A stretch of 55,179 bases of DNA from Microvirga sp. 3-52 (GCF_018383585.1 NZ_JAHAMK010000028.1:7226-62404); one strand, 5' to 3'; shown: positions 17,887 through 27,526, counted from the first letter of the stretch. Program-made: numbers and translations. The notes: generated by a model from the sequence alone, not told the origin.

Positions 17887-18360
17887 CTAGAGGGCACCCT
17901 TCGGAACGCTCAAGGTGCCGGTCAGGCCGCCGCCCATCTTGCTGGCAGGTCCGCCCTGCTGCTGCTGGGCCTGCTGCTTGGCGCGCTTTTCCATCTCGGC
18001 CATCTTGGCGGCCGCCCCGCAGGCCTGACCCTTGAACTGCTGGGAGCGCTTGTGGTCTTCGGCGAAGCTCTGAACCAGCTGATCGGGAACCTGGCACCAA
18101 TCCTTGTTGTCGGTCATCCACTTCTGACCGGCCGAGCCGTTCGTCACGAGTTTCGAGAAGATGGTGCAGGCCGCGCGTGGATCGATCTGCTTGTTCTTCC
18201 CGCCATTGGTGAGCTTGTTGACCTGCTGGATCAGGTTCTGGCGCTCCTGCAGGATCTTCTGCCCTTCCTGGCAGGCGCTCGACTGCGCGAAGGCAGGAGC
18301 CGTCACGAAAATGCCGGCGACGGCAAGCGCAGCCAGAAGATGCGAACGGATATGCGTCAT
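17887..18360 (-). CDS. Exported protein of unknown function
   Basis: 157 residues from the ATG at 18360, chosen because GAGGGA precedes it and a clean signal peptide follows (cleavage near APAFAQ). The mature protein has four Cys in two likely pairs, a helical QEGQKILQERQNLIQQVNK region, and a Gln-rich KQQAQQQQGG tail. It ends 12 bp upstream of ubiA and may be cotranscribed. I do not recognise a family. Confidence 0.75.
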   Translation of the reverse strand: MTHIRSHLLAALAVAGIFVTAPAFAQSSACQEGQKILQERQNLIQQVNKLTNGGKNKQIDPRAACTIFSKLVTNGSAGQKWMTDNKDWCQVPDQLVQSFAEDHKRSQQFKGQACGAAAKMAEMEKRAKQQAQQQQGGPASKMGGGLTGTLSVPKGAL

Positions 18361-18569
18361 GCCCAAAATTCCCTCATAAAGCGCACGACGTCTCGCGCGC
18401 CTGCGTTCTGTTAACAGGTTCAGGGCCATGAGGCCAAGAGGCGAATGGTCGCCTTAAGCTCAAGCTGTGTCATCCCGCACCTGAATTTCACGTGACCAAA
18501 AGGGCCGCCCCTCTCCCTCGAGGCCGGGGAACTTGATACAGGAGGAGCGGTTCAGCACAAGATCCCGCA

Positions 18570-19316
18570 ATGGCCGCATACGATTTCAACGCTCCCCGCC
18601 TCTTCATCGATGCGCCCCTCCAGGCCGGGGCCAGGATCGCCCTCGACCGGGGGCAGGCCAATTACCTGCTGAACGTCCTGCGTCTCAAAGCCGGGGAAAC
18701 CGTGCTGATCTTCAACGGGCGCGATGGGGAATGGCGGGCGGAGGTCATGGTCGAGGGGCGCAAGGCCGCCGATCTCGTCTGCGCGGAGCGGATCCGGGAG
18801 CAGGAGGCTGCACCCGATATCATCTATGCCTTTGCGCCGCTCAAGCATGCCCGCCTCGACTATATGGTCCAGAAGGCGGTGGAAATGGGAGCGGGCGTTC
18901 TTCAGCCCGTCCTGACGCGCCGGACGCAGGCGTCCCGGATCAATCTCGAGCGCATGCGCAGCAATGCCGTCGAGGCGGCCGAGCAGTGCGGGATCCTGTC
19001 GATCCCGGAGGTGCGTGAAGAAGAGAATTTGGAACGTTTTCTCAACGGGTTGGAGAAGGATCGCCTAGTCGTTTTCTGCGACGAGAATGCGCCCGTTTCG
19101 AACCCTGTCGAGGCCTTGGCCAAGCTTGGGAACAATCAAGCTGGTCTTGTCGTTATCGTGGGACCCGAAGGGGGGTTCACCGATCAGGAGAGAGCGCTTG
19201 TCGCCGCCCACGAAAGATGTGTTTGCGTATCGTTGGGTCCGCGAATCCTGCGAGCTGACACAGCCGCTGTGGCCGCGCTGGCGATCGTTCAGGCCGTGCT
19301 TGGCGATTGGAACTGA
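18570..19316 (+). CDS. rsmE: 16S rRNA (uracil1498-N3)-methyltransferase RsmE
   Basis: SPOUT-class methyltransferase for U1498 of 16S rRNA. 248 residues: an N-terminal PUA-like domain (1-75), then the knotted SAM site with GPEGGFTDQE (about 192-201) and LGPRILRADTA (about 219-229). It is divergent from the exported orphan and ubiA. Confidence 0.95.
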   Translation: MAAYDFNAPRLFIDAPLQAGARIALDRGQANYLLNVLRLKAGETVLIFNGRDGEWRAEVMVEGRKAADLVCAERIREQEAAPDIIYAFAPLKHARLDYMVQKAVEMGAGVLQPVLTRRTQASRINLERMRSNAVEAAEQCGILSIPEVREEENLERFLNGLEKDRLVVFCDENAPVSNPVEALAKLGNNQAGLVVIVGPEGGFTDQERALVAAHERCVCVSLGPRILRADTAAVAALAIVQAVLGDWN

Positions 19317-19489
19317 CCTCGTCGTCCGACAACGCCTAAAGCCGATCGGCCTCTAGCTTCAAAAGCTTAGCAGTTTCGCGTCGATTCGCCCCATTCTGGC
19401 CCCATTGAGCCGGAGTTTGGGCCCGGTCGCCGCAGGCCGATCCGCATGTGCGAAAGGTCATTTCTGAATAAGAACAGAGGACACAGGAA

Positions 19490-20629
19490 ATGAGCTGGGA
19501 CTTCAAGTTCGGCATCGAGGAAGAGTACTTCGTCAACGATGCGCCGAGACGGGATATCGCCCGGGGGAAGATCAAGGAATTCTTTGCCGCCTGCCGCGAC
19601 ACCATCTCCGGGGACATCCAGCCCGAGATGCTGGAGCCGCAGATCGAGGTCGCGAGCAAGCCGGCCGTGGAATTCTCCGAGGCCCGAGCGCAGCTCGCCG
19701 AGCTGCGCTCCTCCGTGGGAGCCGTCGCACGGGATTTCGACCTGTCCATCATGGCCTCGGGCACGCATCCGCTTGCCGTCTGGGCGCGGGTGCGTCCCAC
19801 GGCGCAGCCGCGGTACGGCAAGGTGATGCACGATCTGCAGATGCTCGGCAGCCGCAACGTGCTGTGCGGCATGCATGTCCATGTCGAAGTGCCCGACCTG
19901 AGCATGCGCGTAGACATCATGAACCGGATCCAGCCCTACCTGCCGCTGCTGCTTGCGCTCTCGACCTCCTCGCCGTTCTGGCAGGCGCAGCGCACGGGTC
20001 TTCTCGGCTACCGGCTTGCGGCCTATCGCGAGCTGCCGCGTACGGGCCTCCCGGACCTTTTCGAGAGCGCGGAGGACTATCAGCGCTACATCGACACCCT
20101 CGTGGCCGCCCGCGCCATCGAGAACTCCAGCTATGTCTGGTGGGTGATCCGGCCGTCCCTGAAGCATCCGACGCTCGAGCTGCGCGTCGCCGACAGCTGC
20201 ACCCGGCTCGACGACACCATCGCGATCGCGGCGCTCTACCGCTGCCTCGTCCGCCGCCTGAGCCTGGACACCACGCTGAACGCCGGGCAGACCGGCGCCT
20301 CGCGCGCCATCAACGACGAGAATGGCTGGCGGGCACAGCGCTACGGCATTCATGGCAGCTTCGTCGACGAGAAGACCCGCACCGCCAAGCCCGTGCGGGA
20401 GCTCCTCGACGAGACCCTCGCTCTCGTGGCCCAGGACGCCAAGGCCCTTGGCTGCCAGCGCGAGCTCGATCTCGCCCGCTGGATCGTGGCCCGCGGCACC
20501 AGTGCCGATCAGCAGCTGACGCTCTATACCGAAGCGGTCGGTCGCGGCCTCTCAAGCCGGGATGCGCTCGCCGGGGTGGTCGACTGGCTCAGTGCGGAGA
20601 CGATAGGAGAAACCACGATCCGGCATTAG
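19490..20629 (+). CDS. Carboxylate-amine ligase, YbdK/GCS2 family
   Basis: 379 residues of the glutamate-cysteine ligase-2 superfamily. The N-terminal FGIEEEYF (7-14) carries the metal-binding glutamates, MLEPQIEV and GMHVHVEV are the other hallmarks, and RVADSCTRLDDT is late in the fold. E. coli YbdK has weak glutamate-cysteine ligase activity; the physiological role of this branch is uncertain. It precedes a full gshA, so it is probably not the main glutathione enzyme. Confidence 0.9.
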   Translation: MSWDFKFGIEEEYFVNDAPRRDIARGKIKEFFAACRDTISGDIQPEMLEPQIEVASKPAVEFSEARAQLAELRSSVGAVARDFDLSIMASGTHPLAVWARVRPTAQPRYGKVMHDLQMLGSRNVLCGMHVHVEVPDLSMRVDIMNRIQPYLPLLLALSTSSPFWQAQRTGLLGYRLAAYRELPRTGLPDLFESAEDYQRYIDTLVAARAIENSSYVWWVIRPSLKHPTLELRVADSCTRLDDTIAIAALYRCLVRRLSLDTTLNAGQTGASRAINDENGWRAQRYGIHGSFVDEKTRTAKPVRELLDETLALVAQDAKALGCQRELDLARWIVARGTSADQQLTLYTEAVGRGLSSRDALAGVVDWLSAETIGETTIRH

Positions 20630-20715
20630 CGCATCGCGCGGAACCGGAGGTCCGCGTCAGCGACCCGCAGGGCCACGCCAGTGAAAACGGTCCCGGCTTT
20701 CCGCAACAGCGATGC
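20629..20715. repeat. Palindromic intergenic repeat, family B
   Basis: Begins AGCGCATCGCGCGGAACC in the stop codon of the carboxylate-amine ligase gene, runs through GGTCCGCGTCAGCGACCCGC and closes with a GCGATGC-type inverted end. Related copies occur at 28.4, 32.4, 42.0, 44.5 and 46.3 kb. Confidence 0.7.
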
Positions 20716-20717
20716 CT

Positions 20718-20743
20718 CGATGAGGGCGGCTCCGCCCTCATCG
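20718..20743. terminator. Strong hairpin between the YbdK-type gene and gshA
   Basis: CGATGAGGGCG and CGCCCTCATCG form an 11-bp stem with a 4-nt loop. It lacks a U-tract (TATTATG follows), so it may stall or process the transcript rather than terminate it cleanly. Confidence 0.4.
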
Positions 20744-20844
20744 TATTATGTCTTCGTCCCTCATTGCGCCTTGGCCTTAAGCCCCTTATTGAGTCCCGAC
20801 CCTGAGTCGGCGCGCCTTGAACGCGCTTTTTGATGAGGTGATGC

Positions 20845-22215
20845 ATGGCGCGGGACGTATCCGATACGACCCCCATCGGTGCACGGTCGGAGCTCGTGGA
20901 ATGGATCGCCTCCGGCGAGAAGCCGCGCGAGGCTTGGCGGCTCGGCACCGAACACGAGAAGATTCCGTTCTACACGGCCGACGCCAGGCCCGTGCCCTAT
21001 GACGGGGGCAGGGGCATTCGCGCGCTCCTGGAAGGACTGCAGGAGCGCACAGGCTGGGCGCCGATCATGGAGAACGATCACCCCATCGGTCTCGCCGACG
21101 AGGCCGGCGGCGGAGCGATTTCACTGGAACCCGGCGGGCAGTTCGAGCTGTCGGGTGCGCCGCTCGAGACGCTGCACGAGACCGCCCGCGAGACGGCGCA
21201 GCACATCGCCGACGCGAAGGCCGTCGGGGAGAGACACGGCATCGGCTTCCTCACCCTCGGCATGAGCCCGCTCTGGACGCGCGCCGAGACCCCTGTGATG
21301 CCGAAAGCCCGTTACCGCATCATGACAGACTACATGCCGAAGGTCGGCTCGCTCGGCCTCGACATGATGTACCGCACGTCCACCGTGCAGGTGAACATGG
21401 ACTACGCGTCCGAAGCCGACATGGTGAAGAAGCTGCGCGTCTCGATCGCCCTGCAGCCGATCGCGACCGCGATCTTCGCCAACTCGCCTTTCACCGACGG
21501 CCGGCCCAACGGCTATCTGTCCATGCGTTCGCAGATTTGGCGCGACACGGATAACAATCGCGCAGGCATGATTCCCTTCGTGTTCGAGGACGGGTTCGGC
21601 TATGAGCGCTATGTGGATTGGGTGCTCGACGTGCCGATGTATTTCGTCAAGCGCGACTCGACCTATCACGACGTGGCGGGCTCCTCCTTCCGCGACCTCT
21701 TTGCCGGCAGGCACCCTCAATTGCCGGGCGAACACGCGACGCGCTCGGATTGGGCGAACCACATTTCCACTGTCTTTCCGGAAGTGCGTCTCAAGCGCTA
21801 CCTCGAAATGCGCGGCGCGGATGTGGGCAACCTCGAACACATCGTCGCTCTCTCCGCGTTCTGGACCGGCCTTCTCTACGACGAGGCCGCTCTCGACGGT
21901 GCGTGGGAACTGGTGAAGCATTGGAGTGCGAACGAACGCGAACAGCTGCGCGCCGATGTGCCGAAGCAGGCCCTCAAGGCCCGCATCGCAGGCCGCTCCG
22001 CGCAGGAGGTCGCCGGCGATGCCCTGGCGCTTGCCCGCGCCGGCCTCCAGCGCCGCGCCTGCCGCGACGAGGCGGGCCGCGACGAGACGCGTCATCTCAC
22101 GTACGCGGAAGAGATCATCGCCTCGGGCCGCACGCAGGCCGAGCGCCTGCTGGAGCTTTACCATGGGGCATGGGGCGGCTCGGTTCTGCCGGTCTTCCGG
22201 GAGGAAGCGTTCTAG
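20845..22215 (+). CDS. gshA: Glutamate--cysteine ligase GshA
   Basis: First step of glutathione synthesis: forms gamma-glutamylcysteine with ATP. 456 residues of the alphaproteobacterial/plant-type class, recognised from GTEHEKIPFY near residue 35, LEPGGQFELSGAP (about 93-105), and FLTLGMSPLW. Alphaproteobacteria often have gshA near rsmE; here the YbdK-type gene lies between. Confidence 0.94.
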   Translation: MARDVSDTTPIGARSELVEWIASGEKPREAWRLGTEHEKIPFYTADARPVPYDGGRGIRALLEGLQERTGWAPIMENDHPIGLADEAGGGAISLEPGGQFELSGAPLETLHETARETAQHIADAKAVGERHGIGFLTLGMSPLWTRAETPVMPKARYRIMTDYMPKVGSLGLDMMYRTSTVQVNMDYASEADMVKKLRVSIALQPIATAIFANSPFTDGRPNGYLSMRSQIWRDTDNNRAGMIPFVFEDGFGYERYVDWVLDVPMYFVKRDSTYHDVAGSSFRDLFAGRHPQLPGEHATRSDWANHISTVFPEVRLKRYLEMRGADVGNLEHIVALSAFWTGLLYDEAALDGAWELVKHWSANEREQLRADVPKQALKARIAGRSAQEVAGDALALARAGLQRRACRDEAGRDETRHLTYAEEIIASGRTQAERLLELYHGAWGGSVLPVFREEAF

Positions 22216-22278
22216 AGCATCGTTGAGCTCACCCATTGGGTTTCGTACGACCTGCTAAGAGGTTTTATGTCCCTCCTC

Positions 22279-22369
22279 CGTCATGGCCGGGCCTGTCCCG
22301 GCCATCCCGATCGGAAGAGCGCCGAGTCTCATTCAATCGGGATCACCGGCACAAGGCCGGTGATGACGG
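22279..22369. repeat. Palindromic intergenic repeat, family A, copy 2
   Basis: CGTCATGGCCGGGCCTGTCC begins and GCCGGTGATGACGG ends the element, with the TCACCGGC-acaag-GCCGGTGA palindrome identical to that in copy 1. It lies between gshA and the convergent diguanylate cyclase gene. Confidence 0.75.
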
Positions 22370-22408
22370 GAGAGGGATCCGCAGCCGTACGATCGGCATC
22401 GTTCCAGC

Positions 22409-23902
22409 TCAGGCCGCTTTCGCGACCGCGACGCGGTTGCGGCCGTCCTGCTTGGCCCGATAGAGGGCTGCATCGGCGAGGGTGATCAGATCCTCCGGGC
22501 CGATGCGGGACCGGTCGAGGCTTGGAACGCAGGTCGCGCTGCCGATGCTGACGGTCAGGGTGCGCGACGGGATATTGGCCTCGTGAAGGACGCGAAGCGC
22601 CTCGACTTTCGCGCGGATGTCCTCGGCTATGGCCGCCGCACCGGTCTCATCGAGATCGGGCAGAAGAACCACGAGTTCTTCGCCGCCATAGCGCGCCACC
22701 AGGTCGCCCGGTCTGCGGGCTGCGCTCGCGATCGACTTGGCGATGGTGCGCAGGCATCCGTCGCCGGCCTGATGCCCATAGATGTCGTTGTAGGCCTTGA
22801 ACTGGTCCACATCGACGAGCAGCAGCGATACCGGTGACTTCTCCCGCGAGGCCCGGAGCCACTCCGTCTCGAGCTGCTTGTCGAACATGCGCCGGTTGGC
22901 AAGACCCGTCAGGCCGTCGGTGACCGCGAGCACCGAGAGCTCGGCCTCCGCTTCCTCGCGCCGGCGCAGTTCTGCCGACAGGATCCAGCCGAGGGTGGCG
23001 ATGGTCCCGACGAGAAGGCTGATGACGACGGTGCGCAGGACGAACTCGCGATTCCAGTTGGCCAGCGCCTCGTCCCGGCCGACCGACGAGAGGACGCCGA
23101 TGGGGAAGATGTGATTGCGGTGATAGCCGCCCATGCGGGCAACCTCGTCGACCGGGGAGACATATTCATAGGAGCCGGAACCTCTTCCCTCCCGGAAGCC
23201 CGGCTGCTTCGACAGATCGCTCCCGATGGCGCGTTCGATGTAGGGATAGCGCGAGAGGAGCGTGCCGTCCTTGTGAATGAGCGTGATGCTGCCCTGTGAC
23301 CCGACATCGAAGCGGCCGAAGAAATTGGCGAAATAGCGCGGCGGAATGCTGGCCTGAACGACGCCGCCGAAGCTGCCGTCCGGCTTGTCGATGCGGCGGG
23401 AGAGGGTCAGCACCCAATCGCCGCCGAGCGGATCGCGGATCAGGGGGCCGAAGAACCAGTTGCCGCTCGGCGACGTCTTGTGGTGCTGGAAGAAAGTCTG
23501 ACCTTGAGCATTCACCTTGCCACGATGACCGGGCAGGGAGCTGGTCAGGAGAAACCCGTCATTCTCGTAGACCGCGAGGGACTTGATGCGCTGCAGAGAT
23601 TGAACCCGCTCGACGAGGAAGGTGTCCAGCCGCTTGACGACGTCGGGAAGCACGCCACCGGCCTCGACCCGGTCCGCCACGTCCACCAGAAGGGCGTCCG
23701 CCACCTCGAAGGTGTCCTCCGCGTGCTGGACCAGCGATTTCGCAAGGTTCAGGGTTTCCGAGCTGATCCGGGCGATCTCCTGCTCCCGCTCGCTCCAGTC
23801 GCGCCAGCCCTCCAGGCCGAGGATGACAAGGCATACCACGACGACGAAGGCCTTGAGCCCTCGTGCCGCAGACCTCGGCCTAATGTGAGCAAATGCAGAC
23901 AT
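22409..23902 (-). CDS. Membrane diguanylate cyclase with periplasmic sensor (PDC-like) domain
   Basis: 497 residues. A membrane segment (about 17-32) is followed by a long periplasmic region (about 40-285) of double-Cache character, including GNWFFGPLIRDPLGGDWVL and FGGVVQASIPPRYFANFF. A second membrane segment (about 290-310) precedes the cytoplasmic GGDEF domain. The signature is GGEEL (406-410), normal for active cyclases, and an inhibitory I-site RPGD (397-400) sits five residues before it. It should make c-di-GMP from GTP in response to an extracytoplasmic ligand, with product inhibition. No EAL domain is present. Confidence 0.93.
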   Translation of the reverse strand: MSAFAHIRPRSAARGLKAFVVVVCLVILGLEGWRDWSEREQEIARISSETLNLAKSLVQHAEDTFEVADALLVDVADRVEAGGVLPDVVKRLDTFLVERVQSLQRIKSLAVYENDGFLLTSSLPGHRGKVNAQGQTFFQHHKTSPSGNWFFGPLIRDPLGGDWVLTLSRRIDKPDGSFGGVVQASIPPRYFANFFGRFDVGSQGSITLIHKDGTLLSRYPYIERAIGSDLSKQPGFREGRGSGSYEYVSPVDEVARMGGYHRNHIFPIGVLSSVGRDEALANWNREFVLRTVVISLLVGTIATLGWILSAELRRREEAEAELSVLAVTDGLTGLANRRMFDKQLETEWLRASREKSPVSLLLVDVDQFKAYNDIYGHQAGDGCLRTIAKSIASAARRPGDLVARYGGEELVVLLPDLDETGAAAIAEDIRAKVEALRVLHEANIPSRTLTVSIGSATCVPSLDRSRIGPEDLITLADAALYRAKQDGRNRVAVAKAA

Positions 23903-23926
23903 GACCCCAAACCATAACTGCCGGGG

Positions 23927-24244
23927 CTAGCCTGAGGCTAACTTCAGGCCAAGGATTCCGGACACGATCAGTCCGATGCAGACGAGGCGCATCACTGTTG
24001 CGGGCTCGCCGAAGAGATATATGCCCAGCAGCGCCGTACCGACCGTTCCAATCCCGGTCCAGACCGCGTAACCCGTTCCCACAGGAAGGGTTTTCAGCGC
24101 CAGCCCGAGCAGCACGACGCTGGTGACCATGCTCAGGGCGGTCAGAATGGTTGGAATGGGGCGGGTGAAGCCATCGGTGTATTTCAGCCCGATGGCCCAG
24201 CCGATCTCGAACAGGCCGGCAAGACCGAGCCAAGTCCATGCCAT
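23927..24244 (-). CDS. Small multidrug resistance (SMR) family efflux protein, SugE-like
   Basis: 105 residues from the ATG at 24244 (MAWTWLGLAG), preferred because SMR proteins begin directly with the first membrane helix; an upstream ATG would add 22 polar residues. Four hydrophobic helices fill the protein, with the essential membrane Glu at residue 13 (LFEIGWAIGLKYTDGF). The GLFEIGWA form is closer to SugE (now Gdx, guanidinium export) than to EmrE. Confidence 0.88.
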   Translation of the reverse strand: MAWTWLGLAGLFEIGWAIGLKYTDGFTRPIPTILTALSMVTSVVLLGLALKTLPVGTGYAVWTGIGTVGTALLGIYLFGEPATVMRLVCIGLIVSGILGLKLASG

Positions 24245-24383
24245 GACAGGACCTCCGTCATTGGCAGGGCCGTCCCTACCGGTGTCATGAAGGCGCGAGG
24301 TCGTCCTCACCCCCTCTGAACATAGAGGGTTCGGAAAAGGTTCTCAATATGGTGCAAGCGCGGCCAAAAGTCAGTTTGTCGGC

Positions 24384-24683
24384 TTAGTTACCGTCTTCTT
24401 CCGCGGGCTGGCCGGAGCGGCCGAGCGAAGCGAGAGGGTTGAAGGGGGTGTAGATCTGATGCTTCCACCCGTCGCCGCAATTGACACAGATCGAACGGAT
24501 CATGTGATTGCTCTGCTCGAGACGCCTGAGCAGCTTCTGCTGCCGCTCCGTCGCTTCATTCGCCGCAGCCTCATAGCCGGAAGGGCGGACGGTCAGCTGG
24601 AGGGCCTTGCTCTCCGGGGCTCCCTGGGCGAAGCCGGGGCCGGCGAGGAGAAGGGAGCTGACGGTCAGGGCGAAGCGGGGCAT
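24384..24683 (-). CDS. Small exported protein of unknown function
   Basis: 99 residues with a signal peptide (cleavage near GFAQG), a helical middle region rich in Gln/Arg/Leu, and a CxxC motif (SICVNCGDGWK). The C-terminus is acidic (EEDGN). Conserved-looking but unassigned. Confidence 0.6.
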   Translation of the reverse strand: MPRFALTVSSLLLAGPGFAQGAPESKALQLTVRPSGYEAAANEATERQQKLLRRLEQSNHMIRSICVNCGDGWKHQIYTPFNPLASLGRSGQPAEEDGN

Positions 24684-24837
24684 TCAGGATCCTGCGGCTG
24701 ATGTGGGCTTTATCGACTGGACCCCAGGCGACAGTGTTTCGTCAAGGTTCGAAACCCTGACTGAGACCTTTGGCAGCGCCAGGGGCATGATTTCCCTCCG
24801 GCGCTGCACTCATTCGTCATCTGCCGACCGATGATGG

Positions 24838-26667
24838 TCAGATCTGTCGCACGGCGCCCTTGGCGGCGCTGGTGGCGAGCATGGCATAGGCTTTCAGGGC
24901 CGCCGAGACCTTGCGCTTGCGGGGAGCCGATGGCTGCCAGCCCTTGGCCTGCTGCTCGGCGCGGCGGCGCTCCAGCTCGGCATCGTCCACGGCCAGGTGA
25001 ATGCGGCGGTTCGGGATGTCGATCTCGATCCGGTCGCCGTCCCGCACGAGGCCGATGGTGCCGCCCTCGGCCGCTTCCGGCGAGACGTGGCCGATGGAGA
25101 GGCCCGAGGTGCCGCCGGAGAAGCGCCCGTCGGTGATGAGGGCGCAGGCCTTTCCGAGGCCTTTCGACTTCAGGTAGCTCGTGGGATAGAGCATCTCCTG
25201 CATGCCGGGCCCGCCGCGCGGACCCTCGTAGCGGATGACGACCACATCCCCCGCAGCGACCTTGCCGTTGAGAATGCTGCTAACGGCATCGTCCTGGCTT
25301 TCGAAGACGATCGCCGGGCCGGAGAACTTCAGGATGCTCTCGTCGACGCCTGCCGTCTTCACGATGCAGCCGTCGAGGGCGAGGTTGCCGGAGAGAACGG
25401 CGAGGCCGCCGTCCTTCGAGAAGGCATGGTCCTTGTCGCGGATGACGCCGCCCGCCCGGTCCATGTCCACGCTGTCGTAGCGGCTTGCCTGGCTGAAGGC
25501 CGTCTGCGTCGGCACGCCGCCGGGCGCGGCGCTGAAGAACTCATGCACCGCATGGCTGTTGGTGCGGCGCACGTCCCAGCGGTCGAGGGCGGCCTTCATG
25601 CTCTCGGAATGGACCGTCGGCACGGAGGTGTCGATGAGGCCTGCGCGGTCGAGCTCGCCCAGGATGCCCATGATGCCGCCGGCGCGATGCACGTCTTCCA
25701 TGTGCACATTGGCGATGGCGGGCGCGACCTTGCAGAGCACCGGTACCCGGCGTGACAGGCGGTCGATGTCGTCCATCGTGAAGTTGACCTCCGCTTCATG
25801 GGCGGCGGCCAGCAGGTGCAGCACCGTGTTGCTCGACCCGCCCATGGCGATGTCCAGCGTCATAGCGTTCTCGAAGGCCGCGAACGAGGCGATGGAACGC
25901 GGCAGCACGCTCGCGTCGTCCTGCTCGTAATGGCGGCGGGCGAGGTCGACGATCAGGTGGCCGGCTTCCACGAAGAGGCGGCGGCGATCGGCATGAGTGG
26001 CGAGCGTCGAGCCGTTGCCGGGGAGCGAAAGGCCGAGCGCCTCGGTGAGGCAGTTCATGGAATTGGCCGTGAACATGCCGGAGCAGGAGCCGCAGGTGGG
26101 GCAGGCGGAGCGCTCGATGACCTTGATGTCCTCGTCCGCGATCTTGTCGTCGGCGGCGGCGACCATCGCGTCCACGAGGTCGAGCTTCTTGGTCACGCCG
26201 TTGAGCACGACCTTGCCCGCTTCCATCGGGCCGCCGGATACGAAGACCACCGGAATGTTGAGCCGCATGGCGGCCATCAGCATGCCGGGGGTGATCTTGT
26301 CACAGTTGGAGATGCACACCATGGCGTCGGCGCAATGGGCGTTGACCATGTACTCGACGGAATCCGCGATCAGCTCCCGCGAAGGCAGGGAATAGAGCAT
26401 GCCGTCATGCCCCATGGCGATGCCGTCATCCACCGCGATGGTGTTGAATTCCTTGGCGACGCCGCCCGCCTTCTCGATCTCCCGCGCCACCAGCTGACCG
26501 AGATCCTTGAGGTGAACGTGGCCCGGCACGAATTGGGTGAAGGAATTCACGACGGCGATGATCGGCTTGCCGAAATCGGAGTCCTTCATGCCCGTGGCCC
26601 GCCAGAGGCCGCGAGCGCCCGCCATGTTGCGGCCGTGGGTGGTGGTACGAGAACGATAGGCTGGCAT
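24838..26667 (-). CDS. ilvD: Dihydroxy-acid dehydratase IlvD
   Basis: Iron-sulfur enzyme of branched-chain amino acid synthesis. 609 residues from [10 protein letters not shown] at 26667, which matches the E. coli-type start; AGGGG lies 6 nt upstream. Cluster and active-site motifs include [10 protein letters not shown] (C122, K124) and [12 protein letters not shown] (C195), plus [12 protein letters not shown] near the C-terminus. A 50-nt palindrome sits directly against the ribosome-binding site. Confidence 0.97.
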   Translation of the reverse strand: MPAYRSRTTTHGRNMAGARGLWRATGMKDSDFGKPIIAVVNSFTQFVPGHVHLKDLGQLVAREIEKAGGVAKEFNTIAVDDGIAMGHDGMLYSLPSRELIADSVEYMVNAHCADAMVCISNCDKITPGMLMAAMRLNIPVVFVSGGPMEAGKVVLNGVTKKLDLVDAMVAAADDKIADEDIKVIERSACPTCGSCSGMFTANSMNCLTEALGLSLPGNGSTLATHADRRRLFVEAGHLIVDLARRHYEQDDASVLPRSIASFAAFENAMTLDIAMGGSSNTVLHLLAAAHEAEVNFTMDDIDRLSRRVPVLCKVAPAIANVHMEDVHRAGGIMGILGELDRAGLIDTSVPTVHSESMKAALDRWDVRRTNSHAVHEFFSAAPGGVPTQTAFSQASRYDSVDMDRAGGVIRDKDHAFSKDGGLAVLSGNLALDGCIVKTAGVDESILKFSGPAIVFESQDDAVSSILNGKVAAGDVVVIRYEGPRGGPGMQEMLYPTSYLKSKGLGKACALITDGRFSGGTSGLSIGHVSPEAAEGGTIGLVRDGDRIEIDIPNRRIHLAVDDAELERRRAEQQAKGWQPSAPRKRKVSAALKAYAMLATSAAKGAVRQI

Positions 26668-26678
26668 GTTTTCCCCTA

Positions 26679-26728
26679 GAGCATCGGACCCAAAAGTTGT
26701 TCCCACTTTTGGGCTCGATCCGATGCTC
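26679..26728. repeat. Two-part palindrome in the ilvD leader (family C)
   Basis: Outer arms GAGCATCGGA and TCCGATGCTC, inner arms CCAAAAGT and ACTTTTGG. In the ilvD transcript it would fold 12 nt before the start codon, directly ahead of the AGGGG ribosome-binding site. A related GAGCA...TGCTC palindrome occurs at 41.94-41.97 kb. Confidence 0.65.
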
Positions 26729-26929
26729 GATCCCTTGAGTGACGCATCGTTAAGCGCGGAAAACCGGGTCTACTTTTCTGCATGATGCGCTGAACTTTGC
26801 CGCCTTGTTCGACTGAAATTGCGCGGTTTGCAAGAAAATTTGCCATTCCTTGTGGTCGCGCCTGCTTTGCCGCAATGGAATTGCCGATAGTCCGGAAGCG
26901 GACGAAGCGGCCATAGGAGTGCGAATACC

Positions 26930-27526
26930 ATGGACGATCCACGTTCCAGCTCCGGCCTGCGCCGGGTCGTTGCCATCGTGGCGGCCCTGAACCTGGGCTA
27001 TTTCGGGATCGAATTCGCGGTCGCGCTCGCCATCGGCTCGGTGTCGCTCTTCGCCGACGGCGTCGACTTCCTGGAGGATGCCTCGATCAATCTCCTCATT
27101 TTCGCGGCTCTCGGCTGGGGGCCGCGGATGCGGGCACGGGTCGGGATGGCGCTGGCAGGGATCATCCTCGTGCCGGGCCTCGCCACGCTCTGGACGGCGT
27201 GGGGGAAGTTCTGGGTGCCGGTCGCGCCCGATCCGGTTCCGCTGACTCTGGTCGGTGCAGGGGCTCTCGCGGTCAATCTAGCCTGCGCCTTCCTTCTCGC
27301 ACGCTATCGCCTTCATGGTGGCAGCCTCACGAAGGCGGCCTTCCTGTCGGCCCGCAACGATGTCGTTGCCAATGTCGCCATCGTAGGGGCTGGCTTGGTC
27401 ACGGCCGTGACGTTCTCGGCTTGGCCGGACCTGATCGTGGGTCTTGCCATTGCGGCGATGAATGCCGATGCCGCGCGGGAGATCTTGGAGGCTGCCCGCG
27501 AGGAGCACAGGGCTGAAACGCCTTGA
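26930..27526 (+). CDS. Short cation-transporter-like membrane protein (CDF transmembrane domain)
   Basis: 198 residues, about six hydrophobic segments. It resembles the membrane half of cation diffusion facilitators but lacks the cytoplasmic C-terminal domain of full members (about 300 aa). The metal-site motif in the second helix reads D43-x-x-D46-x-x-x-D50, with Asp at the His position of zinc exporters. In the fifth helix the usual HxxxD is S140-xxx-D144. Metal specificity, or even transport, is therefore uncertain. Confidence 0.75.
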   Translation: MDDPRSSSGLRRVVAIVAALNLGYFGIEFAVALAIGSVSLFADGVDFLEDASINLLIFAALGWGPRMRARVGMALAGIILVPGLATLWTAWGKFWVPVAPDPVPLTLVGAGALAVNLACAFLLARYRLHGGSLTKAAFLSARNDVVANVAIVGAGLVTAVTFSAWPDLIVGLAIAAMNADAAREILEAAREEHRAETP

